A stretch of DNA of 64,000 nucleotides. Source: Trebouxia sp. TZW2008. Taxonomy: Eukaryota > Chlorophyta > Trebouxiophyceae > Trebouxiales > Trebouxiaceae. Of the stretch, positions 1-11,200 are shown piece after piece. The DNA lies in the NCBI GenBank assembly GCA_002118135.1, contig BDIU01000290.1:84526-148525 (forward strand), read 5' to 3'. A program made the translations under genes and the position numbers. Numbering within the stretch: position 1 is the first letter of the stretch; each line of letters opens with the position of its first letter. The notes under the pieces were generated by a model, which was not told the DNA's origin, searched no databases, and saw only the letters and a list, made by a program, of their open reading frames with translations.

Positions 1-446
1 AGCAGCATGTGGTCTTGCTGAGATGATGTTGGATCCCATGCAAGTCCCACCTGGGATTTGAATGCAAAGGGCATTGGCCACATACAAAAATGCCTGACGA
101 GAATCGTGTGCAATGCCAATGCACATACGCCCAACTGTGTGATACATGCTGAAAGCAGTAGCATACAGATGCACAGGACAAAGTGAGCAGAGTTGTCAAA
201 CATTTGACTCACAGTTCACTGCGCCTCAGCCTTGGTGAATTGCTACTGCGCCCGTGCTCTGCTGAGGGATTCACTGGGGAATAGTACAACACCTGTGAAA
301 CAGACAGCAACTTGCTTGACGCTATCTGAAGATGTGTAGAAGATGCAGAGCACGGAATGTACTGACATTGGTGTAGGAAAGCATATATCTACATACATCT
401 ATCGACATCAGCACCAGTGACAAGAGGGTGGCAAACTGTAGCTGAC
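1..446. other. Left edge: presumed intron of the minus-strand gene
   Basis: I see no convincing exon here. The segment lies downstream, on the minus strand, of the exon ending at 447 with a GT donor, so it is most simply an intron of that gene. Further exons would lie here unrecognised or left of the window. Confidence 0.4.
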
Positions 447-790
447 CTCAGAAGGGGTGGTGAATGCGCTGCGATCACCAGGTCTTTGAGGCTCATACTT
501 GATCGTCGATTTGATGATTGGACTCCTATGCGGAACCTCGGGCTCTTCTGAGTAAACGGTGGAGTACGGATCTTTAGCAAGGGCAGCATGCGCTTGCTTC
601 CGGTACTCTTCCAAGAAAGCCTCATCCCGTTTCGCCTGTAAGCACACAGAAGCAGGTCACAAGACTGATTTGAGCACTATTGTGCGCGGTCCTGCGCACG
701 CAGATGAGCTAGCTCATCAGTCCACAAAGGGCTCACTTGTAGCTTGTCACCAAGGAATGCCAAAGCATTTCGTGGCGAGCTGCTCCGCAT
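447..790 (-). CDS. Unrecognised protein, N-terminal two exons (partial)
   Basis: Two minus-strand exons join in phase. Exon 1 (790-737) starts at an ATG and encodes 18 residues beginning MRSSSPRNAL, followed by a GTGAGC donor. Exon 2 (635-447) follows a CAG acceptor, encodes 63 residues and ends at a GTCAGC donor. The peptide is charged and probably helical at first (AKRDEAFLEEYRKQAHAAL), then rich in Pro, Ser and Lys. It shows no membrane segment and no motif I recognise. The rest lies left of 447, partly outside the window. The start codon is only 198 bp from that of prfB on the other strand, suggesting a shared bidirectional promoter. No function is proposed. Confidence 0.55.
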
Positions 791-987
791 GTCGCGCGAG
801 AGCCAGAGCGCTGGAAGAAATGGCTGAGGTTTCAAATCCTGCCTGTGCCCCGCACAGCTGTTGGATTGACCTGAATGTGCTGCAACCAGGGAGGAACAGT
901 AAAGCGTTTCAAACAGGCGTTACGGACCAGTTGCACCAGCCAGTTGTGGATGTCCCTCTGTTGCCAGTGGAGTTCAAAGTTGCAATC
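791..987. promoter_or_regulatory. Putative bidirectional promoter
   Basis: A 197-bp gap between two divergent start codons, the unnamed gene at 790 (-) and prfB at 988 (+). It must hold both 5' leaders and core promoters unless either start is further upstream. I see no clear TATA box. Confidence 0.4.
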
Positions 988-3900
988 ATGAGCTTGCTGC
1001 AGGGCGTTATGACTCGCACATGCGCTGCCAGGCCCTTGCTTCGTTGTCTGCCCGGTCACAAACCACAGCAGCTTGTAAGTCTGAAACAGTGGCCCAGCTC
1101 CAACAGCGCTTCTCGTGAGTGCGACTCCGCCAGATGCATCGCGACTCGAGTCGTCAGCACACCCGAGCCTGCGGAAACAGACAGCATTGCCGGCGCTGGG
1201 GTTCTCAAGGCACAGGTGCAGAGTAAGCTACCCAGCTGCGCTGCCGTACTCGATGCACTTCCCAGTGAATTGAGTCTGTTTTCCTCTGTTTTCGCAGTTG
1301 CCAGGCATCAGCAAACGCGTGCAGCAAATGCTATCAGCCGCAGACCCCGCCAGCCAGCGTGCAAAGCTGATCAAGCTGGAAAACCAAGCATCAGCTGAGG
1401 GATTTTGGGACAGACAGGAAGAGGCTGCAGCGGTCAGCCAAGAAATGTCTGACATCAATGAGCTACTGCGCCTTACATCCAGAATGCAGCTGCAACTTGA
1501 AGATGTCCAGACTGCTATTGAGCTGATAGACCTAGAGGTACTTTTCGGCTGACCAATACCTGTCACTTGTGCCTGCTTTGCATTGTAAACAGCAATCTTG
1601 ATTGTTCTGTCTGATTCTCAACAGCTGAAGCAGTGCTTACTGCAACGCTCAGGATAAGCCAGCTTGACAAGACAGGACTTGTGTCACACGTGCCAAGCAC
1701 CTCTGCTGCAGAGTCTCACATATCAACATCGTATTAGGTCAAAGCTACAATGTTGATGCGGCTGTTGCTAAAAGTAACACTAGCAGCAATGCCAACAGCA
1801 TTTCAAGCAGCAATGCAAGCAGAACATCTGCTGTTCATCAGAGCATCAACTTGACGATGTGTGCAACTATTCATTTTCAAATTCGCCTATGGATGTGTCA
1901 GGAGGCGAACAGCAAAGATGAGCAGAATTTCAAGGCTGAAGCTTCCAACACCCTGCAGCAGCTAGCAAAGGCTCTGGAGCAGTGGGAAACACAGCAATTG
2001 CTTGGTGGTCAGTATGACAAGCTGGGCGCCACATTGTGTATACAGGTCATTCTTGATGAGTCTGCTTTTCCATTGAAATGCCCTTACCGCTCAAAGAGAA
2101 ACAAACCAGAATTGCTCAGCTTAAACGCAATCAGAATGGAGCGATTAATCCCCAGTTGCATTGCCCTCTCAAGAGGTTGGCCTGGTTTGAACGTCCTTGT
2201 GCTTCCTGGCCTCTACTTCAAAGCTTGAGCATTGCTCACAAAATTCTCCTTTGTTTGAACCCTTGAGCACAACTACTGCGCAGAATCAACATCTGCCCCA
2301 CAGGAGCAAGTTGACACTCGTGTCAAGTGCAAAGTTAGGACCGCAGCGAATATCCACTCAACCACCCCTCCCAACCCCAGCGTCTGCTGTAGATTGCATG
2401 TTATGTACAGTCAGTACGCAAACAACATATGAAAGAGATGCTTGCAATTGCATTACTCTTAAATCCCATCACATGCGCCTTTGTTGATAATCATACTGAT
2501 TCACCTTGCACCTGGTGGAGTCTTTGTGCAATGTCTCAAGCGATGCATGATGCGGGGACATCATTCCATTACGCAAGAGGCGGGGCTGCTTAGCTATGCA
2601 GCAAAGATGCCTTTGGCGGGACTTTTTACACCGTCACTCTTCTATGTGCAGTGAAGGCCTCATTGCGTGCAAGAACCAGCACAGGCAACTTGACTTGCTT
2701 GACCCTGCAGCAAAGAATCCTTGAACCCAAGTGCATGCACTGTTGACTTTTTGCACAGTGAAGGACTTGCTGCATGCAAGAAATGCCAAAGGCAACTTGG
2801 ATTGTGACTGTTGACTGTTGTGAAACGCACGCGCAGGACTCGGCTAAGATGCTGTTGCGCATACACACCTGCTAGGCTGACAAGCAGACAAAGCCCATGC
2901 TCACTCAAACTTTTGGTACAAAGTATGTTTGTTGTGGCACAGGCAGGTGCAGGCGGCACAGATGCTCAGGATTGGGCTGAGATGCTGCTACGCATGTACA
3001 CCCGCTGGGCAGACAAGCAGGGGTTCACAGCACATGTGCTGTCCCAAACTGCAGGTACGTGCTCTGACCTATATGTATTGTATCTGACGTCCATAATATA
3101 TATATTGCTGCTAAGGCATGTAACTTATCCCTGAAATATAAGCTTGCCAACTTTATACAGAGCTGGGATCCCAAGTAGCCAGGGCCATCTCAAGACTATC
3201 ATATCCTGCCCTTCTGTCAGCTCCAAATACTGAAGCCATGATCATGCATTGCTGCTTCTTTTGACAGTCTGCGTTTGGGCCTGGTCACAATGTTATCCTG
3301 CTGCATGATGGCTGTCACAAATTGCCAGAACAGTGCAGCACATTGGTTGTACTGAAGCTGTTGAGCCTAACAAGCATCCAAATGCCCATCAATCATCTCC
3401 TGACGCGCACAAGGTTGATTGTGCCTACCAGCGTCTATAATCGCAGCATCTATAATTGTATGTCAGTTTCAAGACACGTGTTTGTGGTGCAGCAGCTCGC
3501 TGCTTTAAGCACGCTAAATTGCAACCATTCCAGCCTGTTGATGAATTTGTGGCACTGTAGCAGGCGTCAGTCAAGGCTCAAGAGCTGCCCTTGGCTCACC
3601 ATGCAGCACCTGCTGATGCATTGAGCTGCTGGCAGCCCTAAAGCCTTGGCTGATGCCTGCCACAGTGCACAGCGCCCATTTCCTGACAGTCACATACACA
3701 AGGCTTGCAAGCTCTGCTGCCTCAAATGCACACAGAGCAGAGGTCTGCCCTGGGTCAGCTCATGCCATGAGGAGCATCAGCTGTGTCGTCGCTGCTTTAT
3801 GTTCATGTGTGCAGCTGGTGCAGTAGCAACCTGCTCAACTCAGGTTGACTGGCAATCACTGCCAGCTTGTCTGTCAGATGTGGCACTTTAGCAGGCGCCA

Positions 3901-6900
3901 ATCAAGCCCGGGAGGGTGCCTGAAGCTCGCTGCACAGCACCTGCTGTGGCATTGCGCTGCTGACGACCCTCAAGCCTTGCCTGACGCCATGGGTTTGCTG
4001 TCTCAGTGCTCATGTTCACTATGTATGCAGCTTGCGCAGTAGAGCGCTGCACCAAGCAGGCTTGATAGCAGGTTTTGTCAGCATGCCCATCAGCTGCATT
4101 ACTGCACCAGGCGTTAGCCAAAGCTGAGGAGGGGCTGTTGGTGCATTGCCTCTGGTAGGGCATTGAGCTGCTGGCAGCCCTTGAGCCCTGGCTGCCTTCC
4201 TAAGTGTGCAGCGACCATGCATGTGTACAGTAGGGCCAGAAAGTCCTGTCCGAGTGCTCTACCCATGCTGCTTGCAGTCCATGCTGACAGCGCATTGTTG
4301 CAATTGCGCGGCAATGCAACTCAGCATAGAAGGTTCAACAACACAGCTTGCTGAATGCGGAGTCACAGATGTCGAAAGCAGTCGCAGCGCAAGATATGCA
4401 TCAATGAAGCGTGCAGTCCTATTTCACAAAAAGCAGTGACGTCAGGAGTTGCCTGACTTATCAGCTGTATCGTGCGCTAAACGAGAGTCAGAGATACCTG
4501 ACTTTTGTCAATGTCACTGTGCAAAAATGACAGCTAACAAACTTAGTATCCATTTTTGTCAGCAAAGCAGCATACAACCAGCTGCAGCTGTTTGCCCAGA
4601 AAGCTACAAAGGCATGCTGCCTGCAAAAGCTCGCCTGTGAACAAATAGAGTCTGTGGAGTCAGCATAACTTTGTTTTCTGTCAAGCACTTGCATGGCACT
4701 CGTGAGCAAAGTGCACTGCCACACAGAAAATTTTGCCAGCGTTTGGCTCACCTTTTGACTTTGGAGACGGTGACGGTGGCACTTCGCTGGCGCAAACAAC
4801 TTGTACCTGCTCATATGCAACTGTAAGCATGCGCCAGAATCCTGGGCTGTTCAATTCAAAATTGAGCATGTGTGCTCAGGAGCGTGCTGAGTTGTACTAA
4901 TGTGTTGGTTGAGTCTGAGTCACGTTGCTACAGCTGTGACTCATGCAAATGTCCTGATCGAGAATTTCCGGCTCCCCTGTATATCCGCTGCCAAGAAAAT
5001 CTAGCCTGCTTGACAGTGTGTTACCTGCTGCGTCAGATAACTACAATAACAACTAAGCTGAGCTTTGCTATGCATCATAGCAGGCACAGGCCTGTCGGCA
5101 TATCTGTGGCTAGACAACAAAACATGTAGCAAGCTGAAGAGCCATGCTGTAGGTTGCACTGGCAAGGTGCAAGGCTTGACCATCTCGCTGCACAAGCTGC
5201 ATACAGAATAAAGATCAGCCTTGCGCCAGCTCATGCCATGACGAGCATCAGCTGTGTCGTTGCTAGTTTCTGTTCCTGTGTGCAGCTAGTGCAGTAGCAT
5301 GCTGCCTCAAGCAGGCTTGCCTACAGTCATTGTCAGCTTGCTAATCAGCCGTGGCACTGAAGCAGATCTCAGTCAAGGCTTCAAGGCTGCGCTCAGCTCA
5401 CACTTCAGCACGTCCTGGTGCACTGAGCTGCTGGCAGCCCTTGAGAATTGGCTGCTGCCTGCAGTGGACAGCGCCTATGCTGTGGGTTACTGTTACACCA
5501 TGCAAGGCTTGATGATGCTGCTGCACAAGCTGCCTACAGAACAGAGATCAGTCTTGAGACAGCTGATGCTCCTCTTGGCAGCACAGCTTTTGCCATGAGA
5601 AGCATCGGCTGTCTTTTGAGGCTGTCTGCTTTCTGTGCAGCTGATGCAGTAGCATGCTGCCTCAAGCAGGGTTACTAGCAATCATTACCAGCTTGTCCAT
5701 CAGCCGCTACACTGGGCAGACGCCAGCCAAACAAGGCTCAGGAGCTGCCCTTAGCTCACTGCACGGAACCTGCTGATGCATTGAGCTGCTGGCAGCCCTC
5801 AAGCCTTCATGTGCCTGGCATTGTCCTTTGTGCCTTGTGACAGAGTCTTGACTGCACTTTTGTGTGTGCAGGTGATATGGCTGGAATAAAGTCAGCCGAA
5901 ATTGAGGTCCAGGGGCGTTACGCTTTTGGGTATCTGTCTGCTGAAAAGGGCACCCATCGCCTTGTGCGCCAGTCTCCTTTCAACGCAAAGGGCATGCGAC
6001 AAACCAGCTTTGCTGCTGTAGATGTCACTCCTATGCTAGGTGAGGCCTTTGCTTTTGCATGTAAGAGGCAAGACTGGGTGCCCACGTGACATGCTGATCC
6101 TGCTATGTGCTGGAAAAGCACAATTGCTGAGTCCATGTTGCTCGTATTGCAAACACTGGTTGCCTACGTGACATGCTGCTCCTGCTATGCACTGCAAAAG
6201 CACATTTGCTTGATCCACAACACATCTGTAGCAGAGACTGGTTGCCTGCCTCACAGGCTGATCTCGCTGTGTGTCCAGAAGGCAATTTGCTAAGCCCTTG
6301 CTGCATTCAAAGCATGCAGCTGCCAAGAGGCATCATAAATCAACAAGTGCCTATCTGCATGGTAATTGTTGTTCCTTACAATGCCTTCCTGAGCTGGACA
6401 AAGGAAGGAGGGGAAAGCTCTACATCTTTAGGAGTCGAGACTTCACCATAAATAGTCAGGGCAATATAACATGGCCTTTGCATGCAGGGGAACAGGTCAA
6501 AACCATTGAGGTACCAGAAAGTGATCTAGAAATTACCACAATGAGGTCAGGAGGTGCCGGCGGACAGCATGTCAACAAGACAGAGTCTGCAGTACGGGTC
6601 AAGCACATTCCTACCGGTCTCACCGTCAGATGTGATGCTGAACGCTCCCAGACCATGAACAAGGTACATAGCTACACACGTGCAGCATGCTCGTGTGAGG
6701 TGTGATGCTGGTAATCGCTTTGAAAGCATGTGCAGCATGGGTGTGTGAAGTGTGATGCTGGTGCTGGCTTGCAAAAAACGTGCAGCATGGACGTGTGGTG
6801 CTGGTGATGGCTTGCAAAAGATGTGCAGCATGGATATGTGACCTGTGGTGCTGGTGTCGGCTTTCAATGCATATGCAGCGTTAATGCTTGATACGTGGTG

Positions 6901-7668
6901 CTGGTGATGGTGTTCAAAGCAGGTGCAGCATAAACTTGTAACGTGTTGTGCTGGTGATTGCTTTCAAAGCATGCGCAGCATGCAATGTGTGATGTGTCGT
7001 GCTGGTGATGGTTTTCAAAGCATGCCCAGCATTGATTTTTGGTCGATGGTGCTGATGTTGGCTTCATGATCATGTCTGTGCAGCATATGACTTTCGGTTG
7101 TGGTGTTGCATCTGCAGCACTGATGGTGGGATGCCTCTACATGAATCCAGGCATGTCTTTGTGGTGCTCTCCGTCATCCTCAAAACAAGCTAGCCTGGCA
7201 AGACGGGACTTGGGCAACACACACCCACGCCCTGTGCTAGCGCGTGTACACTGTAATCAGTACAACATGATCTGTGAGGTTCTGTGAGATTCACTCACAA
7301 GCTGTGTGGCAGTGCGTAGACAACCAACGAGGTGTATAGCTATGCATGTGCTGCATGGCATGTGGTGGCGATGGTTGACAATTTTTGGTTCGCTGCAGAG
7401 CAGGGCCATTGACCTGTTGAAGAGCAGGCTGCTTGTGATTGCACAAGAGCAACAACTGAAAGACATTGCTGACATCAAGGGAGATGCTGTCAAGGCAGAA
7501 TGGGGTCAGCAAATACGCAACTATGTGTTCCACCCATACAAGATGGTCAAGGACATCCGATCAGGTCATGAAACATCAAACATAGGTGCAGTTATGGATG
7601 GTGAAATTCTGAATGATTTCATTGAAGCCCAATTGAGGCATAGGAGCCTCTCTGCTGATCAAATGTGA
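988..7668 (+). CDS. prfB: Peptide chain release factor 2, plastid-type
   Basis: Class I release factor that reads UGA/UAA and triggers peptide release in organelle ribosomes. Exons: 988-1215 (or donor at 1075), 1298-1537, 1902-2045, 2943-3054, 5872-6039, 6488-6663, 7399-7668; all phases agree and give about 445 residues, close to plant plastid RF2. The RF2-specific SPF tripeptide is near residues 276-278 and the catalytic GGQ near 322-324 (AGGQHVNK context). The C-terminal HPYKMVKD and the end around EAQLRHR are family-typical. Residues 1-75, rich in Arg, Ser and Ala, resemble a transit peptide, so plastid location is inferred. SPF argues against RF1, and the intact GGQ argues against the plant PrfB3 derivative that lost it. 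The first exon's donor is the least certain point. Introns 3, 4 and 5 carry tandem arrays. Confidence 0.9.
3480..5871 (+). repeat. Acceptor-side array in prfB intron 3
   Basis: About five decayed copies of a unit of roughly 180-200 bp, with landmarks near 3540, 3840, 4040, 5290 and 5650. Each pairs a block around GCTGGCAGCCCT with a block resembling the real acceptor (TGTGTGCAG then GTGATATGG). In the copies the latter reads like TGTGCAGCTGATGCAGTAG. The working acceptor at 5871 is the last copy. Confidence 0.6.
6060..6320 (+). repeat. Three 82-bp tandem units in prfB intron 4
   Basis: Units begin near 6067, 6148 and 6230, each with an ACTGGTTGCC-like start followed by CTGCTATG and AAAGCACA-like blocks. 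Similarity declines in the third unit. The array follows the exon 5872-6039. Confidence 0.65.
6664..7095 (+). repeat. Minisatellite of 55-60 bp after prfB exon 6488-6663
   Basis: Seven or eight imperfect tandem units with core GTGCTGGTGATGGCTT and GTGCAGCAT. The first unit keeps TGTGATGCTG from the end of the preceding exon, so the array probably began as a duplication of the exon end with its donor. Unit length and sequence vary, and there are no unique spacers. Confidence 0.75.
7183..7262 (+). repeat. Dispersed repeat R1, copy 1
   Basis: Core GGCAAGACGGGACTTGGGC then a C/A-rich stretch and CTGTGCTAG. Similar blocks occur at about 10006-10075 and 31428-31500, with a weaker match near 1665. 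A short interspersed element is the simplest reading; no terminal repeats or open frame are seen. Confidence 0.5.
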
Positions 7669-8255
7669 GCTTTCAAATGTAGTGATGCTGATTTTGCTGT
7701 GCGATGAAGGCGGATGTATGTGTCACAGCGGACTGCAATGAAAGGTTGGAACAGTTGCTGCAACACATTTTTAGATCGTATGTCAGAGCAGCAGAGCATG
7801 TAAGTGTTGCAACACCTGACATTTAATCCCCAGCCAAGTCTGCCTGTTGCCACCAAGGTGTATCAAGAGCTGTGACAGCAACACAAGACGGCGATAGCTG
7901 TTGCATGTTTCTGCCAGAGCAGCGCTGTGAATGGTTCTTTGGCAGCGATTTTGGTGTCTGCAATCTGGATCACGAACACATGCTTCTGGACACGAGACCT
8001 CACGTGCCGCAGTCCAACATTGTTGTTTACTGCCGAAACGACTGCAGCGCTGTGCCTTGGAAGGCCGAACCTGACCCGCAGGTAAACACATTTGCAGCAA
8101 GTCATGCACCTTGCTTTCGCCCGGCCAGAGTTGCAAAAGCTGACTTCTTAAGCGAGGTTACTGACATGTTCGACCCAAGGAGCAATCCTGTGGGCGGACG
8201 TTCTGTGCTGCTTCTGCAGGCCGACTGAGACAAGAACTCACGTGTATCGCTCGTC

Positions 8256-11200
8256 ATGCGCGCCGGTATTTTCCTTGTGGCGCTCAGCGTCGGGCTTGCT
8301 GTGGCGCACGCTGAAGTGACAGAAGGGCCGTGGCTGATCAATGGCTCGCCTGTCATTAAAGAGGGCCTTCGGATCACAACGTTGGGTTCCGGAACACCAG
8401 ACGTTCGCAAGGACCAGGTCTCGTCTGGTTTCTTGCTGGAATTGGGCAACGGTGACAAGTTTATCTGGGACTTGGGGACGGGATCTTACCAAAACTTGCT
8501 GGCAACAGCAACGCCCCTGAAAGACTTGACCAAGGTCAGAAACTGCATCTGTTGCTGCCACATCTGTGATGTGCATGCCATGCCGACTTGAGCTGTAAAT
8601 TTGAAGCTGCATCACATGTGTTCGGCACATGACCTGCAGCAGGCTCTGCAGCATGAACAAATGCTGCAAACTTTCCAATTTTGTTGGAATTGTGCTGAGC
8701 TGTGCTGGTGTTGACCACAAAACAGGTGTTCCTGATCATCGTGCAGACCTGGCCACTCTGTACTTTGCCCTTTTTCATGGCATGCAAGCTGTGCTGAGCT
8801 GGTCTGCTGAGTTGTTTCATTGCTTGTGCTAACATGTGCTGGTGTCAACAGGTTTTCCTGACCCATCTGCATTCAGACCACCATGCAGATCTGGCCACTC
8901 TGTATGCTGGGGCCATGTTTGGCCGTACAGAACCTTGGGAGGTGTGGGGACCTTCTTCAGAACAGCCTGAGCTTGGGCTGAATGCTTCCATTGCTGGCCT
9001 ACGTCAGGTGCCTTTTCCACCATCCATTGTTTCTGTATACCTTCTTGTGTTGATTGCTGTATGCATACTCAAAGCTTTTGATTGCTCAGTCTGACACTTC
9101 CTTACTGTGCTGTGCTGTGCTGTGCTGTGCTGTGCTGTGCTGTGCTGCGGGGTGTTTGGTTTTGCCTAAATTTTGTCAGGGGTTGATCAAGCAAGTTGTT
9201 GGTCCTGACTGTGGACTTTATTTACATGCAGTTTATGGCATGGGATGCTTTCTCATGCTGCTGCATTGACCTGATTCAGCGCAGGGCGTATAATATCGTT
9301 TAATTTGTTGCATTTGTTTGCATTCGAAGCCAAACTTGTTTCCATGCAGTTTATGGCATGGGATACTTTCTCACGCCGCCGCATTGACCTGGTTGGGCGC
9401 AAGGACGATGGTGACAAAGTCATTGCTCACGAGTTTGACTTCTCCATTCCAGACCAGCTGATCTACTCACGCAATGGCGTCAACATCACAAGCACCCCAG
9501 TCAGGCACTACAAGACTGATGGGCCAGTTGCTTTGCGTCTGGACTGGAATGGCCTGTCCGTCACTTATTCAGGTCAGTGAGCTCACTACAGTAAATCATT
9601 ACATGAATCACAAGGGACAAGACGAGAGTCGACTTTGCGCAACTCATGATTATGACGAAGTATTTTGTGCCTGTGCGTTGAGCATTGTTCAAGCTGAAGT
9701 TGCAGCTAGATTTGCATGGCTTGTCTTTCACTTCACTCAGGGTGTTATGCTCAGTGGGCCCACATTCTGTCCTGACGGCTTACTGCATGCCTTTGCAACA
9801 TTCATGATTGAGAGAAATGCTGTTTGTCTACGCATCAGTTGTCCAACTTGAAGTTGCACGCTTGGCAGATGCTTGGGAGTGTCAGCTTTCCAGGCCCAAT
9901 GACAGCAAACTGCACTCATTCTTGAGGCAACAGGTGCAATGCAGTTCAGGGTCTTATGCAGTCTTGTTGTAGAGCACAGGTGTCACACAATATATGTTCA
10001 CACATGATGGCAAGACAGGACTCGGGCCACACAACCCCAGTGCCTGTGCTAGAATGCATAATCTAATTTGGTTATTGTTATCATCACAGGTGACACACAT
10101 CCAGTAGACAGCCTGCTGACCCTTGGCGCTGGCAGTGACATCTTCATTGAGCAATGCATGGGGCCAATCAAGGATTTTGACGCCTTGCCAAACAACAGCC
10201 AGTATCTACTCAATGTACGCGCTGACTTACCATTTGTTGCGATAATTCAGTCTGCATTGCAAGGTGCTTCTGTTTTACGTATGTTCATAAGCAGAGGTTT
10301 GCTGCATTACCATGTGCTTGCTAGCATACTGCTGTTGCAGAAGCTAGTCAGAATGTGTTCATAACGTGCTTGGTGCTCTCAGAATGTACACAACACCAGC
10401 TTTGGATTTGTTGAAGCGCATGGACTGTGATCAGTGCTGTTTGAGAATGTTATCATGCACAGCATTTAGCACAAGGACGCAGCATCCAACTGTTTGTTAC
10501 TTTGCTGCAGCCAAGCCATATGACACCAGAGCAAGCAGGCCACATCTTCAAGGCTGTTCAACCCAAGTTGGCCGTCTTGCATCACCTGCTTGTCAACGAT
10601 GCAAGCCGTCCAGCCACTGTGTCATGATCTTCACACACGTGAGCGCAAACATGCAGTTGCTGACGTGATTATCTCTGTGCTGCAGACAAGTCATGTGACA
10701 CCGGAGCAAGCAGGCCACATCTTTAAGGCTGTTCAACCCAAGTTGGGCGTCTTGCATCACCTGCTTCTGAATGATGCAAGCCGTTCAGCCATTGCGTCAT
10801 GACCTGTACACACATGGGCACAAACATGCAGTACTGAAGTGATCATCTCCGTGCTGCAGACAAGTCATGTGACACCGGAGCAAGCAGGCCACATCTTCAA
10901 GGCTGTTCAACCCAAGTTGGGCATCTTGCATCACCTGCTTGTGAATGACGCAGGCCGTCCAGCCAATGCGTCATGACACATGAGTGCAAACATGCAGTAC
11001 TGAAGTGATTATCTCTCTGCTGCAGACAAGTCATGTGACACCCAAACAAGCAGGCCATATCTTCAAGGCTGTTCAACCCAAGTTGGGCGTGTTGCATCAC
11101 CTGCTTGTGAATGACGCAAGCCGTCCAGCCATTGTGTCAGCTGTCAGGCAAAGCTATGATGGACCCATCATCATCAATGAAGACTTGATGGCTTTTGACG

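Noticed and set aside
559..1398. Long plus-strand open frame of 279 codons
   Set aside because: Only its last part in frame (988-1215) suits prfB exon 1; the rest overlaps the minus-strand exons at 447-790 and the divergent promoter, and the frame runs through the prfB acceptor at 1297 out of frame.
6664..7095. Regular repeats that could suggest a CRISPR array
   Set aside because: Units abut one another with no unique spacers, differ in length and sequence, and lie in a eukaryotic intron.
10511..11025. Reading the tandem pseudo-exons as a repeat domain in the MBL protein
   Set aside because: Each copy ends in TGA soon after the conserved part, and the fold contains this segment only once.
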